Source: Flavobacteriales bacterium (GTDB lineage Bacteria; Bacteroidota; Bacteroidia; Flavobacteriales; Weeksellaceae). Taken from it: a DNA stretch of 64,000 nucleotides. The stretch spans positions 62,001 through 126,000 of the forward strand of contig JACJZS010000003.1 of the NCBI GenBank assembly GCA_020635515.1. The letters run 5' to 3'. Position 1 is the stretch's first letter. Each line of letters starts with the position of its first letter. This document shows positions 61,318-64,000 of the stretch, piece after piece. A program made the translations under genes and the position numbers. A model generated the notes under the pieces. It was not told the origin of the DNA, ran no database searches, and was given only the letters and a program-made list of their open reading frames with translations.

Positions 61318-63765
61318 CTATAACTTCACTTCTAATGTAACATAAAATGTTCGTGGAGCAGAAGGAATAATTCCAGGTCCTGGATATCCTGTTGCTCGTC
61401 GTGTAAAATACTTTTCATCAAATAAATTATTGATTCCTGATTCTACCTTAAATGTTTTATTTAATTTATACGACAACGAAATATCAGCTACCGAATACGC
61501 AGGAATCTCTCCTACTCTTCCATTATTTTCTTCAGATGGAGAATTTTGAGCATCAGTAAATTGCTCAGAAAGATGAGTAAACTGAAAACTCCCTAATAAA
61601 TTTTTATATCCAAATTTAATTCCTGTTTTTAAATTTACATCTGGAATAAACTCTACTTTACGTCCCTCCACACCATTTTCTTGTGATTTAATGTACTCAG
61701 ATTGAGTAAAAGTCGTATTTGCGTAAAGATTTAATTTATAATTTCTGTTGGTGAAGAACGTTTCCCATACATTCCAATCAAAGAATGATTCTATTCCATA
61801 AATAAATGCTGTTCCTACATTTCCTCTTATATTTATTAATCTACTGTCATTACTTTCTGTAAGATTCCCTATTCTGTTGTCGTAGTACAATCCAAAAATA
61901 CCAGTATCGTACGATAAATACTTTTTGTATTTTCCTCTTGCTCCCACATCAAAAGTAAATCCTTTTTCATCAGAAATAGTTGGATTAATTTGAAAAGAAG
62001 TATTAACTACTCGTATATCCGAAAAAGTAACCGAACGATAATTCTGAGAAATATTTCCAAAAACTTCTATATTTTTATTGGGTTTCCAACTTGTTCCAAT
62101 ACCTAAAAGTAGTATATTTCTATTGAATACTCTATTGTCTTGTTCAACTCTGAAAGAAAGTAGATTTCCGGCTCTATCATAATAATTTTCTCTAAAAGTC
62201 CCCTCACTTTCTGTTTTTATATATTCGAATCGAATACCTGGAGTTATGGTAAACTTATCGGAGAGATAAAAAATATTTTCTGAAAAAAGTGCTATATTTT
62301 GGTTAGGAAATATAAAATCCGATTGATTAGGATAATCAGGATAACTATCGTTTTGCAATGAGAAATCAGCAGAAGTGTCATTTTTTCCTGCTCCTTGAAT
62401 TGCAGAGTTTTTTGCTTGGTAAAATTTAGAACCAATAAGGAAAGTTGATTTTTTATTTTTAATTTTATAATCAGTTAAAAAACGTGCTTCAATTCCAAAG
62501 TTTTTAAACTTTCCTTTGATTAAATCTCGTGTATACGAAAAACTTCCATCTAGTTCTTTTTCATCTTCATCGGTTACAGGATTTGCATTCAAATTCACTT
62601 GATTACCTCTAAAACCAAGTGCATTTCTCTGAGCTAATAAACCAAATGTATTAATTGATAATTTAGATTTCTCATTAAAATCATGAGTATACTTTAATGC
62701 AAATAAATTCCAATCTACCTTAAAATAATTTCTCGTTCTGTTCGAAAAATCAGGATTCAAATTAAACTGCTCATCAGACATTCCTCCTGCTTGCTTTGCT
62801 AAGTAGTTTAAATGTGTATACTCTAAAGCTAATTTCGTTTTATCATTGAAATCGTATGCCAAATGAGTATATAAATTTTTGGAATCAAAATCCGAATTCG
62901 GACGAAAACCATCTCCTTTTTTATAATTGAAATACGTGTAATACGAAAACTTATTTACCTTTCCACTTAGAGAATTAAAACTAGAATAAAAATTATTGGA
63001 GCCTATGGTATTTCTAGAAATTAGTTCTATTTTTTTCTTTTCGTTTGGTTCTTTCATTACAAAATTGAGTAATCCTCCAAACTGAGTTCCGTACTGCAAA
63101 GAAGCAGCTCCACGAATGATTTGTATTTCCTTGAGTCCTTCTGTTGGTGGCGTATAATAACTTTCGGGATATCCCAGTACATCTGCCGAAATATCGTATC
63201 CGTTTTGCCTTGTATTGAAATTTGACGTTCTATTGGGATCCAATCCTCTTCCTCCTATATTAAGTTGCAATCCTCCGTCGTTGGAATCATAAATATTTAA
63301 ACCTACTATTTGCGAATATACTTCCCTTGCATTGTTTGATGATAAATTGGCTTGCATTTGCTCAAGCAAAATAGCTTCTGTTTTTTTTCCTGCATAAATT
63401 GCAGTTCCTTCCACATCGGCAAGTCTTTTTAAGTCAAATCGTTCTTTTGCTTTATTTGAAATAACCACTTCGTTGAGTACTTTTTTTAGTGGTACTAATT
63501 CAACTTTTAATTCTTGCGTTTTATCGTCTATATTTAGGTTTAATGTTTCATGCTTATCGGATATAAAAACAAGTTCTGCCGAAGAATTTATAGAAAAAGA
63601 AAACTCGCCATTTAAATTTGTAGTCGTTAACAAACCTTTTTTCGCATCGTATACTTCTACATTTTTTAGTTTTTCTTTTGTAAAACCATCGATTACAACG
63701 CCTCTAATTAACTGCTGAGAAAAGGCAAATAAAGGGAAAAATAAAAAAAGAACTTTATAAACCAT
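61318..63765 (-). CDS. TonB-dependent outer-membrane receptor (FecA-like)
   Basis: 815 residues from ATG at 63765 (MVYKVLFLFFPLFAFSQ, a signal peptide); 17 upstream codons are dropped. A carboxypeptidase-like N-terminal domain (RGVVIDGFTKEKLKNVEVYD), a plug with GLNIYDSNDGGLQLNIGGRG and IIRGAASLQYGTQFGGLLN, then a 22-strand-type barrel ending in a terminal aromatic strand (RTFYVTLEVKL). Plug sequence is closest to Fe(III)-dicitrate type receptors. Iron or a siderophore is the expected cargo; not provable here. Overlaps the HTTM gene by 11 bp. Confidence 0.88.
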   Translation of the reverse strand: MVYKVLFLFFPLFAFSQQLIRGVVIDGFTKEKLKNVEVYDAKKGLLTTTNLNGEFSFSINSSAELVFISDKHETLNLNIDDKTQELKVELVPLKKVLNEVVISNKAKERFDLKRLADVEGTAIYAGKKTEAILLEQMQANLSSNNAREVYSQIVGLNIYDSNDGGLQLNIGGRGLDPNRTSNFNTRQNGYDISADVLGYPESYYTPPTEGLKEIQIIRGAASLQYGTQFGGLLNFVMKEPNEKKKIELISRNTIGSNNFYSSFNSLSGKVNKFSYYTYFNYKKGDGFRPNSDFDSKNLYTHLAYDFNDKTKLALEYTHLNYLAKQAGGMSDEQFNLNPDFSNRTRNYFKVDWNLFALKYTHDFNEKSKLSINTFGLLAQRNALGFRGNQVNLNANPVTDEDEKELDGSFSYTRDLIKGKFKNFGIEARFLTDYKIKNKKSTFLIGSKFYQAKNSAIQGAGKNDTSADFSLQNDSYPDYPNQSDFIFPNQNIALFSENIFYLSDKFTITPGIRFEYIKTESEGTFRENYYDRAGNLLSFRVEQDNRVFNRNILLLGIGTSWKPNKNIEVFGNISQNYRSVTFSDIRVVNTSFQINPTISDEKGFTFDVGARGKYKKYLSYDTGIFGLYYDNRIGNLTESNDSRLINIRGNVGTAFIYGIESFFDWNVWETFFTNRNYKLNLYANTTFTQSEYIKSQENGVEGRKVEFIPDVNLKTGIKFGYKNLLGSFQFTHLSEQFTDAQNSPSEENNGRVGEIPAYSVADISLSYKLNKTFKVESGINNLFDEKYFTRRATGYPGPGIIPSAPRTFYVTLEVKL

Positions 63766-64000
63766 AAATTGTATCTTTAAGTGGAAGAATCCATTTTTTT
63801 TGTTTAAACGAATCATATTCTTTGAGTAAATCTACATTTGAATCAATAAATTGTTGTGGTTGCCTTCCATTGAGCGAAACATAGCTTTCTGCATATACCG
63901 ACACGTCAAAAATTCCTTTCTTTTTGTACTGTTCTCCAAGAAAATGAGCATATTCTAAGATAAAATCAGGTTGTGTAGACATCTCTTTTTCTTGAAAAGG
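63755..64000 (-). CDS. HTTM-domain protein, C-terminal end (cut by right window edge)
   Basis: 81 codons open to the edge. FILEYAHFLGEQYKKKGIFD, VYAESYVSLNGRQPQQFIDS and KKWILPL match the soluble C-terminus of HTTM (vitamin K-dependent gamma-carboxylase-like) proteins of this phylum. An ATG at 63982 is inside the family's sequence and not the start. Its stop overlaps the TonB receptor start, so the two are an operon. In other flavobacteria HTTM genes often sit with iron-uptake receptors. Confidence 0.75.
   Translation of the reverse strand, partial: PFQEKEMSTQPDFILEYAHFLGEQYKKKGIFDVSVYAESYVSLNGRQPQQFIDSNVDLLKEYDSFKQKKWILPLKDTIYGL

Overview
The window is a strongly AT-rich chromosomal segment of a Bacteroidota bacterium, most likely a marine-type member of the Flavobacteriaceae. 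The evidence is the promoter style (TTTG, about 19 bp, then TAnnTTTG; few Shine-Dalgarno sites), a SusC/FecA-style TonB receptor with a carboxypeptidase-like N-terminal domain, type III glutamine synthetase, mevalonate-pathway genes and an sigma-54 gene. No species is claimed.

Layout. The left edge carries the 5' part of glnN, a DUF2461 gene, one intact IS30-family element (2219-3319) and the rpsF-rpsR-rplI ribosomal operon. From 4581 to 24419 lies an almost uninterrupted nitrate assimilation island. It holds a rubredoxin-tailed protein with a nitrite/sulfite-reductase-like region, a 1179-residue nitrate reductase fused to its own flavin and [2Fe-2S] reductase modules, a NarL-type response regulator, mobA-cobA, a moaC-moaB fusion, an outer-membrane porin, an ABC nitrate importer (nrtABCD-like), a NarX-like sensor kinase, a DUF4202 protein, nirB and nirD. 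The genes cover uptake through both membranes, reduction of nitrate to nitrite to ammonium, and the molybdopterin and siroheme cofactors. A nitrate-sensing two-component pair is split across the island. Five of its transcription starts share a 14-bp palindrome, A(A/C)GTA-N4-TACTT, placed against or near the -7 box; this is the main finding.

From 24425 to 35261 come a membrane-anchored glutamate-synthase-like oxidoreductase, a lipoprotein MsrB-MsrA fusion, a secreted GH13 amylase, ffh, a YigZ-like gene, ribD interrupted by a one-base shift in a homopolymer, a sigma-54 activator lacking a DNA-binding domain, a DUF4136 lipoprotein and an RNA cytosine methyltransferase. An initiator tRNA gene follows. 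From 35612 to 46613 a long minus-strand run carries a Nudix hydrolase, DUF389, rlmN, an OmpA-like protein with a cysteine-rich N-terminus, nfu, mrp, rpoN, an RDD protein, asnS and gmk. From 46736 on the plus strand are mevalonate kinase, a UbiA-type prenyltransferase and an ABC-F ATPase.

At 50492-50840 there is an unannotatable-looking gap that holds the decayed N-terminus of a tyrosine recombinase, beside a CAT-anticodon tRNA gene. The right part carries rpsA, an internally duplicated secreted esterase, purK-SRPBCC-purE, a Tat-type alkaline phosphatase, a DUF1232 protein, a DUF721 gene with recF, a YoeB-type toxin-antitoxin pair, and a TonB-dependent receptor overlapping the end of an HTTM-domain gene cut by the window edge.
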